This document shows positions 33,495 through 42,900 of a DNA stretch of 64,000 bases, one piece after another. The notes below the pieces were generated by a model. It was given only the letters and a program-made list of their open reading frames with translations, was not told the DNA's origin and searched no databases. The number at the start of each line of letters is the position of its first letter. Position 1 is the stretch's first letter. The position numbers and the translations under genes were made by a program. The stretch comes from CAVSRC01 sp963750065 (GTDB lineage: Bacteria; Pseudomonadota; Alphaproteobacteria; Rhizobiales; Kaistiaceae), in assembly GCA_963750065.1 (NCBI GenBank), contig CAVVPK010000012.1, positions 124,001 through 188,000 of the forward strand, read 5' to 3'.

Positions 33495-35369
33495 GTGATG
33501 CGCAATCAACGTCCCTTCGTCATCGAGGCGTTCACGGCCGCCGGTCTGATCGCGGCACCCTTCGTGCTGCCCTATATCGGGTTTGCGCCGACGACCATCG
33601 ACCGCATCCTGATCTGGGGCCTGTTCGGCATCGGCTTCGACATCCTGTTCGGATTCACCGGCCTGCTCTCCTTCGGCCAGTCGGCGCTGTTCGGCACCGG
33701 CGGCATGATCGCCGCCTACCTGCTGGCCGTCAGCGGCTTCCCCTACGTGACGCTCGCCGTGTTCATCGGCATGATCGGCGCGGCGATCGTCGGCTACCTC
33801 GTCGGGCTGATCGCGCTCCGCCGCACCGGCATCTACTTCGCCATGATCACGGTGGCGATCGCCGAGGTGTTCTACTTCGTCGAGTTCAATCCGCTCTCCG
33901 CCTTCACCGGCGGCGAGAACGGCATACCCGGCGTGCCGACGCCGTCGCTCTTCATCGGCTTCACCACGCTGCAGTTCAACAGCGACTGGGGGCTCTACGG
34001 CTATATCGCGTTCTGGTTCTTCCTCGGCATCGTGATCGCGCTCAGGATCGTGCGCTCACCGGTCGGCATCATCCTCAGCGCCATCCGCGACAACCCGCTG
34101 CGCGCCGCCGCACTCGGCCACAACATCCACAGCTACAAGCTGACCGCCTTCGTCGTCGCGGCGGCCTTTGCCGGCTTCGCCGGCGGGCTGCTCGGCCTGA
34201 TGCAGGGCTTCATGCCGCCCGACGCATTCACCTTCGCCACCTCCGGCCAGCTCGTCATGCAGGCCGCGATCGGCGGCATCGGCACGCTGTTCGGGCCGCT
34301 GGTCGGCGCCACGCTGTGGCTGTTCCTCAGCGACTTCCTGCAGACCACGCTGCATCTCGGCGCCAGCTGGAAGCTGGTGCTGGGCATCGTCTTCGTGCTG
34401 CTGGTCGCCTTCCTGCGCCGCGGCTTGGTCGGTGGCGCCGTCGACCTCGTCAACCTGATGACGCATCGCGCCAAGGCCGACGACGAGCCGGAGGGACAGC
34501 AGCCGGCAGCGCGGCCGGCGAGCCTCTCGGCGGCCAGCACCCACGACGCACCGGCCGCTGGCGACATGCCGATGCCGATGCGGCGGCGCGCCAGCGACCA
34601 CAAGGGCCCGATGCTCGAGACCAGGGCGCTGACCAAGCAGTATGGCGGCCTGTCGGCCAACCGCGATGTCGACTTCTCGGTCGAGCACGGCGAGATCCGC
34701 GGCATTATCGGGCCGAACGGCGCCGGCAAGAGCACCTTCTTCAAGATGCTCACCTGCGAAATCCCGCCGACCTCCGGCCAGATCATTTTCGAGGGCCGCG
34801 ACATCACCGGCCAGGACGTCAGCGACGTCTGCCAGCTCGGCCTGACCAAGAGCTACCAGGTCAACCAGCTCTTCACCCGCCTGACCGTGCGCGAGAACCT
34901 GACCATCGCCGTCCTCGCCATGATCCGCGGCAAGTTCCGGCTCGACCTGTTCCGCAGCCCTGCCAAGGTGCCCGGCCTCGCCGACCAGGTCGATCGCACG
35001 CTGGCGCTGATCCACCTGAGCGACCGCGCCGACGTGCGGGTCTCGGCACTCGCCTACGGCGAGAAGCGGCGGCTGGAGATCGGTCTGGCGCTCGCCACCT
35101 CGCCGAGCCTGCTGCTGCTCGACGAGCCGCTCGCCGGCATGAGCCCGAGCGAGCGCGTCGACACGGTCGCGCTGCTCAAGTCGATCGCCCGCGGCCGCAC
35201 CATGATCGTCATCGACCACGACATGGATTCGCTGTTCGAGCTGGTCGAGCGGATCACGGTGCTGCAGGAAGGCCAGGTCCTGACCGAAGGCACGCCCGAC
35301 CAGATCAAGGCCGACCCGGTGGTCCAGGAAGCCTATCTCGGCGGCGTCCATGAAGGGCTCGAACCATGA
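33495..35369 (+). CDS. LivM-LivG fusion: ABC permease joined to ATPase
   Basis: 624 residues from GTG 33495; ATG 33498 is the next codon and an alternative start. Residues 1 to about 325 are a LivM permease (DILFGFTGLLSFGQSALFGTGG, LRRTGIYFAMITVAIAEVFYF, AAIGGIGTLFGPLVGATLWL). A 40-residue polar, Ala/Pro-rich linker (EPEGQQPAARPASLSAASTH) follows. From about 372 a LivG ATPase begins: Walker A GPNGAGKSTFF, LTKSYQVNQLFTRLTVREN, signature SALAYGEKRRLEIGLAL, Walker B LLLLDEPLAGMSP. In most organisms these are separate genes. Translation overlaps the LivF-type gene by 4 nt. Confidence 0.87.
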   Translation: MMRNQRPFVIEAFTAAGLIAAPFVLPYIGFAPTTIDRILIWGLFGIGFDILFGFTGLLSFGQSALFGTGGMIAAYLLAVSGFPYVTLAVFIGMIGAAIVGYLVGLIALRRTGIYFAMITVAIAEVFYFVEFNPLSAFTGGENGIPGVPTPSLFIGFTTLQFNSDWGLYGYIAFWFFLGIVIALRIVRSPVGIILSAIRDNPLRAAALGHNIHSYKLTAFVVAAAFAGFAGGLLGLMQGFMPPDAFTFATSGQLVMQAAIGGIGTLFGPLVGATLWLFLSDFLQTTLHLGASWKLVLGIVFVLLVAFLRRGLVGGAVDLVNLMTHRAKADDEPEGQQPAARPASLSAASTHDAPAAGDMPMPMRRRASDHKGPMLETRALTKQYGGLSANRDVDFSVEHGEIRGIIGPNGAGKSTFFKMLTCEIPPTSGQIIFEGRDITGQDVSDVCQLGLTKSYQVNQLFTRLTVRENLTIAVLAMIRGKFRLDLFRSPAKVPGLADQVDRTLALIHLSDRADVRVSALAYGEKRRLEIGLALATSPSLLLLDEPLAGMSPSERVDTVALLKSIARGRTMIVIDHDMDSLFELVERITVLQEGQVLTEGTPDQIKADPVVQEAYLGGVHEGLEP

Positions 35370-36063
35370 GTCTCCTCGAAGTCAACGGACTGCATAGCTA
35401 CTACGGCGACTCGCACATCCTGTTCGACGTCTCCATGCACGTCGACAGCGGCGAGGTGGTCGCGCTGCTCGGCCGCAACGGGGCCGGCAAGACCACCACA
35501 CTGAAGAGCCTGATGGGCGTGGTGACGCCGCGCCGCGGCTCGATCGTCTTCGACGGCGTCGAGATCGCCGGCCGCAAGAGCCACGTCATCGCCCAGGCCG
35601 GTATGCAGCTGGTGCCGGAGAACCGGGCCATCTTCGGCACGCTCAGCGTCGAGGAGAACCTGATCCTCGCCGGTCTGACGGCGCCGAACCGGTGGCCGCT
35701 GGAACGCGTCTACGAGAGTTTCCCCGGCTCGCCGAACGCCGCCGCCACGGGGCGACCAAGCTCTCCGGCGGCGAGCAGCAGATGCTGGCGATCGCGCGCG
35801 CCCTGATGCGCGACCCCAAGATCCTGCTGCTCGACGAGCCGTTCGAGGGTCTGGCGCCGATCATCGTGCGCGACCTGCTTGAAACCTGCCGCAAGCTCGC
35901 CGACGACGGCCAGACCATCGTGGTGGTGGAGCAGAACATCTCGGCAGCGCTCAGCCTCGCCCATCGGGTCTACATCATCAACAACGGCCATATCGTCGAG
36001 ACCATGCCCAAGGCCGAGTTGCGGACCCGGCCGGAGGTTCTGCACCGCTATCTCGGCGTCTGA
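35366..36063 (+). pseudogene. ABC importer ATPase, LivF type, frameshifted
   Basis: Frame 1 (35366 to about 35720) gives the N-terminus with Walker A ALLGRNGAGKTTTLKSLMG and IFGTLSVEENLILAG. The next base run CCCC at 35722-35725 should be CCCCC (Phe-Pro-Arg-Leu-Ala-Glu). One missing C shifts the frame, and the homologous continuation (LAERRRHGATKLSGGEQQMLAIARAL, LLLDEPFEGLAP, TIVVVEQNISAAL) runs in the next frame to 36063. With the base restored the gene is 233 codons, normal LivF size. No other damage is visible, so a sequencing indel in a homopolymer is as likely as true inactivation. Confidence 0.8.
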
Positions 36064-36165
36064 TCGGGGCACGGGCCCCGGGGCCGTGAGCAAGCCGGAC
36101 GCCGCAGCTGGTTACCGCAAAGTGCCTGCCTGACAAATCCGCCGGGCTACGTCATATCCTTGGCA

Positions 36166-36753
36166 ATGTCCGACGATCCCGCCCCCCTCGACCTCGAGAC
36201 CCGCACCGGCTGGCCGGACGAACTGCGCCTTTTCCTCGATCGTTTCCCGCGCGCCACCTGGCCGCCGCGCCACGAGATCGGTGCGGTGACGAAGTTCTGG
36301 CTCGACATTCATGACGGCTTCCGCGGTTTTGCCGGCAAGCTCGATGCGGCGACCGCCGAGCTCCGCGAGGGTCGGGTGACGCCGGCCCATTTCCGCACCT
36401 GGTTCGCTCCGCGGCTCGACATGTTCCTGTCGCACTTGAACGGCCATCACCAGATCGAGGACCACCAGTATTTTCCGCTCTTCGTGGCGGCCGAAGGCCG
36501 GCTGAAGCGCGGCTTCGCGATTCTCGAGAGCGACCACGCCGTCATCCACGCGGCGATGGACGGGCTGGTCGAGACGGCAAACGGATTCCTCGGCGCTGCC
36601 CCCGACGATGCCGACCGGCTGCGCTTCGCCGGCGATGCCTATGCGCAAGCCAGCGACCGGCTTCTGCGTCTGCTCGGCCGCCACCTCGACGACGAGGAGG
36701 ATCTGATCGTGCCGGTGATCCTGGCGCGCGGCGAGCACGACCTCGGTCTCTAG
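36166..36753 (+). CDS. Hemerythrin HHE domain protein
   Basis: 195 residues from ATG 36166; an in-frame TTG at 36160 is an alternative. His- and acid-rich helices fit a hemerythrin-like di-iron fold: FWLDIHDGFRGFAGKL, FLSHLNGHHQIEDHQYFPLF, ESDHAVIHAAMDGLV, LGRHLDDEEDLIVPVIL, with the typical H...HxxxE...H...HxxxD spacing. Likely cytosolic oxygen or nitric-oxide sensor/carrier, or iron-repair protein. It lies between the frameshifted ATPase gene and gnd, with no obvious operon link. Confidence 0.8.
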   Translation: MSDDPAPLDLETRTGWPDELRLFLDRFPRATWPPRHEIGAVTKFWLDIHDGFRGFAGKLDAATAELREGRVTPAHFRTWFAPRLDMFLSHLNGHHQIEDHQYFPLFVAAEGRLKRGFAILESDHAVIHAAMDGLVETANGFLGAAPDDADRLRFAGDAYAQASDRLLRLLGRHLDDEEDLIVPVILARGEHDLGL

Positions 36754-36901
36754 CCGCCCCGGCGCCCGAAAAGGCCAAAATGCCGCCTGTAAGCATGGAC
36801 CGGCGGCCCTATCTTTCATAGTGTCTCGCCCGCCGACGCCCAGCCTGAATTGCATGCCGCCGGCCTAAAACACTTGGTTCACAGAAAAAAAGGATAGCGC
36901 C

Positions 36902-38329
36902 ATGGCGGATATCGGTCTCGTCGGTCTGGGAGTGATGGGCTCCAACCTCGCCCTCAACATGGCCGAGAAGGGCTACACCGTCGCCGTTCACAACCGCACG
37001 ACCTCGAAGATCGACACCTTCATGGCCAATGCCGGGCCGCTCGCCGAGCGGCTGGTGCCCTGCAAGACGGTCGAGGAGCTGGCCGCTGCGATCACGCCGC
37101 CGCGCCCGGTGATCATCATGGTGCAGGCCGGGCCGCCGGTGGACCAGGAGGCGGAGAAGATCGGCAAGGTCCTTTCCAAGGGCGACATGCTGATCGACGC
37201 CGGCAACGCCAATTTCCGCGACACCCAGCGGCGGGTGAAGGAACTCACCGCCAAGGGCTTCGACTTCCTCGGCATCGGCGTCTCCGGCGGCGAGGTCGGC
37301 GCCCGCCACGGTCCCTCGATCATGATCGGCGGCACCGAGCAGGCGTGGCAGCGGGTCGAGAAGATCCTCCTCGACATTTCCGCCAAGTTCGACGGCGAGC
37401 CCTGCGCCGCGCGCATGGGACCGGACGGCGCTGGCCACTTCGTCAAGACCATCCACAACGGCATCGAATACGCCGACATGCAGATGATCGCCGAGGTCTA
37501 CGGCGTCATGCGCGACGGGCTCGGCATGAGCCCGGCCGAGATGGCCGACGTCTTCGGCAAGTGGAACCAGGGGCGGCTGAAATCCTATCTCATCGAGATC
37601 ACGGGCGAAGTGCTCGAAGCCAAGGACCCGGAGACCGGCAGGCCGATGGTCGAGATCATCCTCGACACCGCCGGCCAGAAGGGCACCGGCCGCTGGTCGG
37701 CCATGGAGGCTGAGGACCTCGGTGTGCCGGCGACCGTGATCGAAGCGGCGGTGGCCGCGCGCGGGCTTTCCGCCCAGCGCGATTTCCGCCTGGCCGGCGA
37801 AAAGCTCTTCGGCAAGGCCGATACGAAGCTCGGCGCCGGGGCAGGCGACCGCCAGCAGGTCCTCGACGCGCTCGAGCAGGCGCTGCTGGCCGGCAAGATC
37901 GCGGCTTACGCCCAGGGCTTCGTCGTGCTTCAGGCTGCCTCCGATCTGTGGAACTGGAACCTGCCGATGGGAACCATCGCCAAGATCTGGCGCGCCGGCT
38001 GCATCATCCGCTCGGTCTTCCTCGACGATATCGCGCGCGCCTTCTCGACCGGTGGCGACATCGCCAATCTGATGATGGTCGAGCCCTTCGCCGGCTGGCT
38101 GAAGCAGGGGCATGGCCACCTGCGCCACGTCGTTGCGACGGGCGTATCGAAGGGCATCCCCATGCCGGCGCTCTCCAACGCGCTCGCCTATTTCGACACG
38201 GTCCGAACGGGGCGCACCACCGCCAACCTGCTGCAGGGCCAGCGCGACTTCTTCGGCGCCCACGGCTTCGAGCGCACCGACAAGGACGGCAAGGGCTTCC
38301 ACGGCCCCTGGGCGCAAGGGCCGGGATAG
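36902..38329 (+). CDS. gnd: 6-Phosphogluconate dehydrogenase, decarboxylating
   Basis: 475 residues, full-length long form. NADP-binding VGLGVMGSNLALNMAEKGY and HNRTTSKID at the N-terminus, substrate motif DFLGIGVSGGEVGARHGPSIMIGG, catalytic Lys/Asn region GHFVKTIHNGIEYADMQMIAE, and the C-terminal TGRWSAMEAEDLGVP and RAGCIIRS segments. Converts 6-phosphogluconate to ribulose 5-phosphate, CO2 and NADPH in the pentose phosphate path. Single transcription unit followed by an 18-bp-stem hairpin. Confidence 0.93.
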   Translation: MADIGLVGLGVMGSNLALNMAEKGYTVAVHNRTTSKIDTFMANAGPLAERLVPCKTVEELAAAITPPRPVIIMVQAGPPVDQEAEKIGKVLSKGDMLIDAGNANFRDTQRRVKELTAKGFDFLGIGVSGGEVGARHGPSIMIGGTEQAWQRVEKILLDISAKFDGEPCAARMGPDGAGHFVKTIHNGIEYADMQMIAEVYGVMRDGLGMSPAEMADVFGKWNQGRLKSYLIEITGEVLEAKDPETGRPMVEIILDTAGQKGTGRWSAMEAEDLGVPATVIEAAVAARGLSAQRDFRLAGEKLFGKADTKLGAGAGDRQQVLDALEQALLAGKIAAYAQGFVVLQAASDLWNWNLPMGTIAKIWRAGCIIRSVFLDDIARAFSTGGDIANLMMVEPFAGWLKQGHGHLRHVVATGVSKGIPMPALSNALAYFDTVRTGRTTANLLQGQRDFFGAHGFERTDKDGKGFHGPWAQGPG

Positions 38330-38340
38330 GGGGGCAGGCT

Positions 38341-38387
38341 CCCCGGATCGGCAGTGCAGCGCGCAGCGGTGCACTGCCGATCCGGGG
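38341..38387. terminator. Strong hairpin after gnd, possible terminator
   Basis: Perfect 18-bp inverted repeat CCCCGGATCGGCAGTGCA / TGCACTGCCGATCCGGGG with an 11-nt loop, 11 bp after the gnd stop. No T-run follows, so a Rho-independent role is uncertain; it may be a repeat element serving as transcript end. Confidence 0.6.
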
Positions 38388-38715
38388 CCAATCCGGGGCG
38401 TAGATCCCGGGTCTGCAGCGCGGCACGCTTTCTTTCAGTCCCTGTCGCTTCGCTCCTCGCCTCTTCGCGCACCGCGCTGCGCCCGGGACGCGGCGTTTCT
38501 TCTCTCCTCATACTCCGCGAAAGCGGAGGATCGCGTACCGCAAGCACGATGGGCCTTGTCTGCGGAAGCCGATCCTCCGGCCTCGGCTGCGCCTCGCCGA
38601 AGGATGACGGGAGAGGGAGGGGATTGGCGTTGGCAATCCCTCCGTTCACGCGCGCGGCGGCCGGTGTCCAAGCATGATAGAACCCCCATGGCAGCGCCAT
38701 CGAAGGGGAGGACTC
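38388..38715. other. Non-coding gap between gnd and the epimerase gene
   Basis: No credible gene. Contains an inverted 9-mer GGAGGATCG (38525-38533) / CGATCCTCC (38570-38578), part of a probable dispersed repeat. The ribosome-binding site AGGGGAGGA of the next gene lies at its right end. Confidence 0.5.
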
Positions 38716-39696
38716 ATGCTTGTCCTGGTGACCGGAGCGACCGGAAAGGTTGGCAGCAACTTCATCGCGCGGTTTCTCGGCGACGCCCGCTTCACCGGCG
38801 CCGGCGTGCGGGCGCTCTGCCATAACCGGCTGATCGACGAGAGCGAGCGCATCGAGGTGGTGCGCGGCTCGATTGCCGAGCGCACCGTCGCCGAGGCGGC
38901 GATTGCCGGCGTCAGCCATGTTGTCCATCTGGCGACCTGCAAGGAGACGCCGGACGACGTCATGGACGTGACCGTGAAGGGCCTCTTCTGGCTGCTCGAA
39001 GCGTTCCGCCAGAGCCCGGCGGCCAGGCAGTTCATCCTCATCGGCGGCGACGCCGGCGTCGGCCATTTCTTCTATCGCCGCGAAGCGCCAGTGACCGAAT
39101 CCACGTCGCACGCCGCCTATCCCGGCTGCTACGCGCTCTCCAAGGTGCTGGAGGAGGTGATGCTCGAGCAGGTCGGCATCCAGTACGGCATCGACTGGTG
39201 CACCTTGCGCGCGCCGTGGATCATGGAGAAGGACGATTTCAGGTATACGCTCTCCTTCGGCGACGACATTTTCGGCGGACCGGACTGGAAGACGCTGGTG
39301 CCCAAGGCGGACGCCGAACGCTACGCCCGGGACGGAACGGTGCCGCTCTTGCGCGATGCCGATGGCAGGCCGCTCCGCCGCAACTTCGTCCATGTCGACG
39401 ATCTGGTGAGCGCCATCCTGGCGGCGCTCGACAATCCGCGCGCCCGCCGAGAGCTTTTCAACATCTGCATGGACCGGCCGGTGGACTATGGCGAGGTGGC
39501 CGAGCATCTGAAGCGCACGCGCGGGCGCGCCGCGGTCGATATCCCGAGCCAGTACCACTCGACCTGGATGGACAACACCAAGGCGAAAGACCGGCTCGAC
39601 TGGCAGCCGCATTACGACCTCGCCCGCCTGATCGATGCCGCCTACGACTACCGGCGCGGCGCCGACGACCCGCGGGTGGTCTGGTATCCGGGCTAG
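38716..39696 (+). CDS. NAD(P)-dependent sugar epimerase/dehydratase family protein
   Basis: 326 residues from ATG 38716, chosen because AGGGGAGGA lies 5 nt upstream. Extended SDR fold: GATGKVGSNFIARFL (cofactor loop), VVHLATCKETPDDV, the catalytic YALSK type motif in YPGCYALSKVLEE, LRAPWIMEKDDF, and NFVHVDDLVSAILAAL. Acts on a nucleotide sugar or similar substrate; substrate cannot be told. Single gene. Confidence 0.83.
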   Translation: MLVLVTGATGKVGSNFIARFLGDARFTGAGVRALCHNRLIDESERIEVVRGSIAERTVAEAAIAGVSHVVHLATCKETPDDVMDVTVKGLFWLLEAFRQSPAARQFILIGGDAGVGHFFYRREAPVTESTSHAAYPGCYALSKVLEEVMLEQVGIQYGIDWCTLRAPWIMEKDDFRYTLSFGDDIFGGPDWKTLVPKADAERYARDGTVPLLRDADGRPLRRNFVHVDDLVSAILAALDNPRARRELFNICMDRPVDYGEVAEHLKRTRGRAAVDIPSQYHSTWMDNTKAKDRLDWQPHYDLARLIDAAYDYRRGADDPRVVWYPG

Positions 39697-39918
39697 AGCG
39701 GGGAGAGAAACGCGCGGCGCAATAAGCCCGCCGCGTGTGACACCTGTCACTCCCCTGTCGTCAAGCCACCTGCTATGCAGCGCCCGCTGCGTTTCCGTCA
39801 TCAAACCGCGGCATTTTGCGAGAATATCGGTAAGGTGACTGTCCGCCTTTACGCTGGCGACACGCCCCCATAAGATCGCGGCCATTCTCTGGAGCGGGGG
39901 CGTTGCGGAGGATTTCAG

Positions 39919-42900
39919 ATGCGCGACGCATTTCGTCGGCTGTTCGCAGCCCTTTTCACTCTCCTGCTTCTTCTTCCCGCTGCTCTTTATTTCGCCGGTT
40001 CACCGGCGCTGGCCGCCGGCAAGCGGGTCATCGTCACGCCGAACGCCGATTATGCCGGCTTCGACATGAAGACCGTGAAGGATGTCGATCAGGCGGCCTG
40101 CCAGGCCGCCTGTCTTGGCGATAACGCCTGCCGCGCCTTCACCTTCAACACCAAGGCGAAGTGGTGCTTCCTCAAGTCCGATTTCGGTGCGCTTGCCGCC
40201 ACGCCGGATGCGATCGCCGGCCGCGTCGTCGATGCCGTCGCGCTGTCGCCGTCGCTGGAGCGCCAGCGGCTGGCCGAACTGAACTTCCTGCCGGCAGGCT
40301 TCATCGATGAGGCGCGCACGCTCGTCGGCGCACTCAAGGACCGCTTCTCCACTGCCGGCGTCAGCTACGGCGCCCTCAGGACCGCAGGTGCCGCCGCCAT
40401 GAGTGCCGGCAGATACGACGAGGCCGCGGTCGCCTTCGGCCAGGCACTTGCCATCGCCGGTGACGAAGCAGCCGCCTGGCTCGACTTCTCCCGTGCCAAT
40501 CTCGCCCGCGCCCCCAAAGGCTATAGCGAGCGCCAGCAGGCGGCGAGCGACGCCAGCGCCGCGGCCATCGACGGCTATCTGCGCGCCGATACCTCCGCCG
40601 TGCGCGCCGTGGCGCTGGCGCTTGCCGGCAGCGGCCTGGCCAAGCGCGAGGAATGGAAACCGGCGATCCGCGCCTATCGCGCCAGCCTGGCTCTCGCCGA
40701 AGTCAGAAGCGTGCGCGCCGCCTATGACAAGCTCACCGCCGAGCACGGTTTCCGCATCGTCTCGCACGAGGTCCAGGCGGACAGCGCGACCCCACAGATC
40801 TGCGTCGTCTTTTCCGACAAGCTCGCCGTGTCGCGGCCGGACCTTGCCGATTTCGTCACGGTCGAAGGCGGCGACGGGCTTGCCGTCGAGCCGCAGGCGA
40901 GCCAGATCTGCATCAACGGCGTCAAGCACGGCAGCCGCTACGTCGTGCGTGTGCGCGCCGGCCTGCCGGCCGCCGACGGCGAGACGCTGGCCAGCCCGGT
41001 CGAGCTCAGCGTCTATGTGCGCGACCGCGCCCCCTGGGTCGGCTTTGCCGGCAACGCCTATGTTCTGCCCGCCGGCCCCGGCGCCTCGATTCCGTTGAGC
41101 TCGGTCAACACCGACAAGGCCAAGGCGACCATCTACAGGATCGGCGACCGCGGCATTGCCGCCGCCGTGCGCGACGGCCGTTTCCTCAGCGGCCTTGCCA
41201 GCTATTCGGCCCAGCAGATCGCCGACGAGACCGGCGAGGAAGTCTGGCACGGCACGATCGACATCGCCTCGAAGCTGAACCAGACCATGATCACGGCGGT
41301 TCCGGTCGCCGATGCGGTGCCTGAGATGAAGCCCGGCGCCTATGTCATCACCGCGGCGCCGGCGACCGGCAACCAGAACGAATGGGGGCCGCTCGCCACC
41401 CAGTGGTTCATCGTCTCCGATCTTGGCCTTACCGCGCTTTCCGGCCATGACGGCGTCCACGCTATCGTGCGCTCGCTTTCGACCGCCAAGCCGGTGGCCG
41501 GCGTCAAGCTGCAGCTGATCGCGGTCAACAACGAGATCCTTGGGGCAACGGTCACCGACGATGCCGGCTACGCCCATTTCGATCCCGGCCTGGCACGCGG
41601 CACCGGCGGCATGGCCCCGCAATTGGTCGTTGCCCAGACCGACAGCGACTATGCCTTCCTCGATCTCACCCGCGCCGCCTTCGACCTCACGGACCGCGGT
41701 GTTGCCGGACGGCCGGCACCGCAAGCGCTCGATGCCTTCCTGACCCCGGAGCGCGGCATCTATCGACCGGGCGAGACCGTTCATCTGACCGCGCTGGTGC
41801 GCGATCCGCGCGCCAATGCCGTTACCGATTTGCCGATGACCCTGGTGGTCGAGCGGCCGGACGGCGTCGAGTTCCTGCGCAAGACGCTCCGCGACGGCGG
41901 CCTCGGCGGCTATTCGGAAGACGTTGCGCTTGCCGCCGACGCCATGCGCGGCTCGTGGACGGCGAAGCTCTATGCCGATCCCAAGGGTTCGGCCGTTGCC
42001 GAAACCTCGGTCCTGGTCGAGGACTTCGAACCGGAGCGGCTGGCAATCGAACTCGACAGTGCCGCCAAGGCGCTTGACGCCAATGCGCCGGTCGCCATCG
42101 ACCTGTCGGCGCGCTATCTCTACGGCGCACCGGCGCCGGACCTCCCGATCGCGGGCGACCTCGACGTCAAGGCGGTGAACAGCCTCGCCGCCTTCCCCGG
42201 CTACACCTTCGGGCTGAAGGACGACACGGTCGAGCCCTCGCGCCAGCCGCTCGAGATCGACGCGGCAACCGACAAGGACGGCAAGGCGAGCTTCGACGTT
42301 TCCCTGCCCGATCTGCCGGTCACCACCCATCCGCTGCAGGCCAATCTGGTGATCCGCGTCGCCGACACCAATGGCCGCGCGGTCGAGCGCACGCTCACCC
42401 GTCCGATCAAACCGACAGCGCCGATGATCGGCCTGAAGCCGCTGTTTTCCGGCGATCTCGATCAGGGCGCCAATGCCCGCTTCCAGGCGATCATGGTCGC
42501 CCCGGACGGCACGCGCATGGCCAAGACCGGCGTCACCTGGAAGCTGGAGCGCATCGAGAGCAATTATCAGTGGTACCGCACCGACAGCCGCTGGACCTAT
42601 GAACTGATCACCAACGCCTCGCGCGTTGCCGGCGGTACGGTCGATTTCACCGCCGACCAGCCGGCGTCGATCGAGGCGCCGACCGACTGGGGTCAGTACC
42701 GCCTCACGATAGAAGACGACGGCGACAATCCGGCCGCGACCAGCGTCGAATTCTATGCCGGCTGGTATCGTGCGGTCTCCTCCTCCGACACGCCCGACAC
42801 GCTCAAGGTGGCGCTCGACAAGCCCGCCTACCGCATCGGCGACACGGCCAAGCTGCGCCTCGATCCGCGCTTCCCCGGCGTCGCGCTCATCAGCGTCATC

